IMG/VR virus record: IMGVR_UViG_3300042868_009074
Span: 1-64,000 of that record
DNA length: 64,000 nucleotides
From: a virus
Direction: 5' to 3' (one strand)
A program made the translations under genes and the position numbers. Under the pieces are notes generated by a model, which saw only the letters and a program-made list of their open reading frames with translations, did not search any database and was not told the DNA's origin. Positions 64,000 through 64,000 of this stretch are shown here, one piece after another; the stretch's first letter is position 1; the number at the start of each line of letters is the position of its first letter.

Positions 64000-64000
64000 T

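Overview
The window is a segment of a low-GC (AT-rich) tailed-phage genome whose host is most likely an actinobacterium. Evidence for a phage: an M15-type endolysin with a holin-like protein, fibronectin-III and fibre-like virion genes, a T4 gp1-like dNMP kinase, RNase H, SSB, an HNH endonuclease, eight tRNA genes and dense overlapping small genes. Evidence for an actinobacterial host: two WhiB-type Fe-S proteins, a DUF732-like lipoprotein-sized protein, leaderless start codons directly behind -10 boxes, and long Thr-rich linkers of the kind common in Acidimicrobiia. The host assignment is inference. Both window ends cut through genes.

Layout. 1-1.46 kb: the end of a whiB gene, then a remarkable gene-free array of 22 sites with a near-perfect 37-bp period, then a small membrane protein. 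1.5-5.3 kb: a strongly translated 843-residue protein of unknown function closed by an intrinsic terminator, and small genes. 5.3-8.7 kb: SF2 helicase and a secreted subtilisin-like protease. 8.7-13.5 kb: five tRNAs interleaved with tiny overlapping genes; three tRNAs are followed after exactly two bases (CT) by an ATG. 13.5-16 kb: second WhiB, an M50-like protease and unknowns.

16.0-27.5 kb holds the most striking system: an operon-like run encoding an apparently complete ubiquitin-like conjugation apparatus related to bacterial PRTRC systems. It has an E1-like ThiF protein, a small ubiquitin-like protein ending GEKG, a JAMM isopeptidase with a Zn-finger tail, three different E2-like proteins (one fused to many Cys-pair zinc modules), and a Ycf46-like AAA+ ATPase, plus unknown partners. 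Downstream, at 32.1 kb, lies a proteasome/HslV-like Ntn hydrolase. Together these could tag, de-tag, unfold and perhaps degrade proteins.

27.5-37.6 kb: SSB, UDG-like protein, HNH endonuclease, a secreted DUF3761-like protein, zinc-ribbon proteins, then a sulfation-like pair (sulfotransferase-like protein and APS-kinase/nucleotidyltransferase fusion), a FkbM-like methyltransferase and a 2OG-Fe(II) oxygenase. 37.7-38.9 kb (minus): HExxH protein and partner. 39-42.5 kb (plus): tRNA-Gly, a prolyl-hydroxylase-like oxygenase, a GT60-like GlcNAc transferase and an RmlB-like dehydratase. 42.5-52.2 kb (mostly minus): virion/fibre genes and a lysis region. 52.3-59.8 kb (minus): surface-sugar genes (glycosyltransferases, HAD-nucleotidyltransferase fusion, NeuD/PglD-like acetyltransferase, methyltransferase, oxygenase). 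59.8-62.2 kb (minus): ten very small Lys-rich proteins. 62.3-64 kb (minus): dNMP kinase, RNase HI and a partial gene.

Two promoter styles can be read by eye: plus-strand extended -10 boxes (TGGTAxAxT) close to start codons or tRNAs, and a recurring minus-strand motif (RTTACTATWWT) ahead of structural, lysis and Lys-rich genes. Two minus-strand genes (fibronectin-like fibre, NeuD-like) each need a one-base frame change to be read whole.
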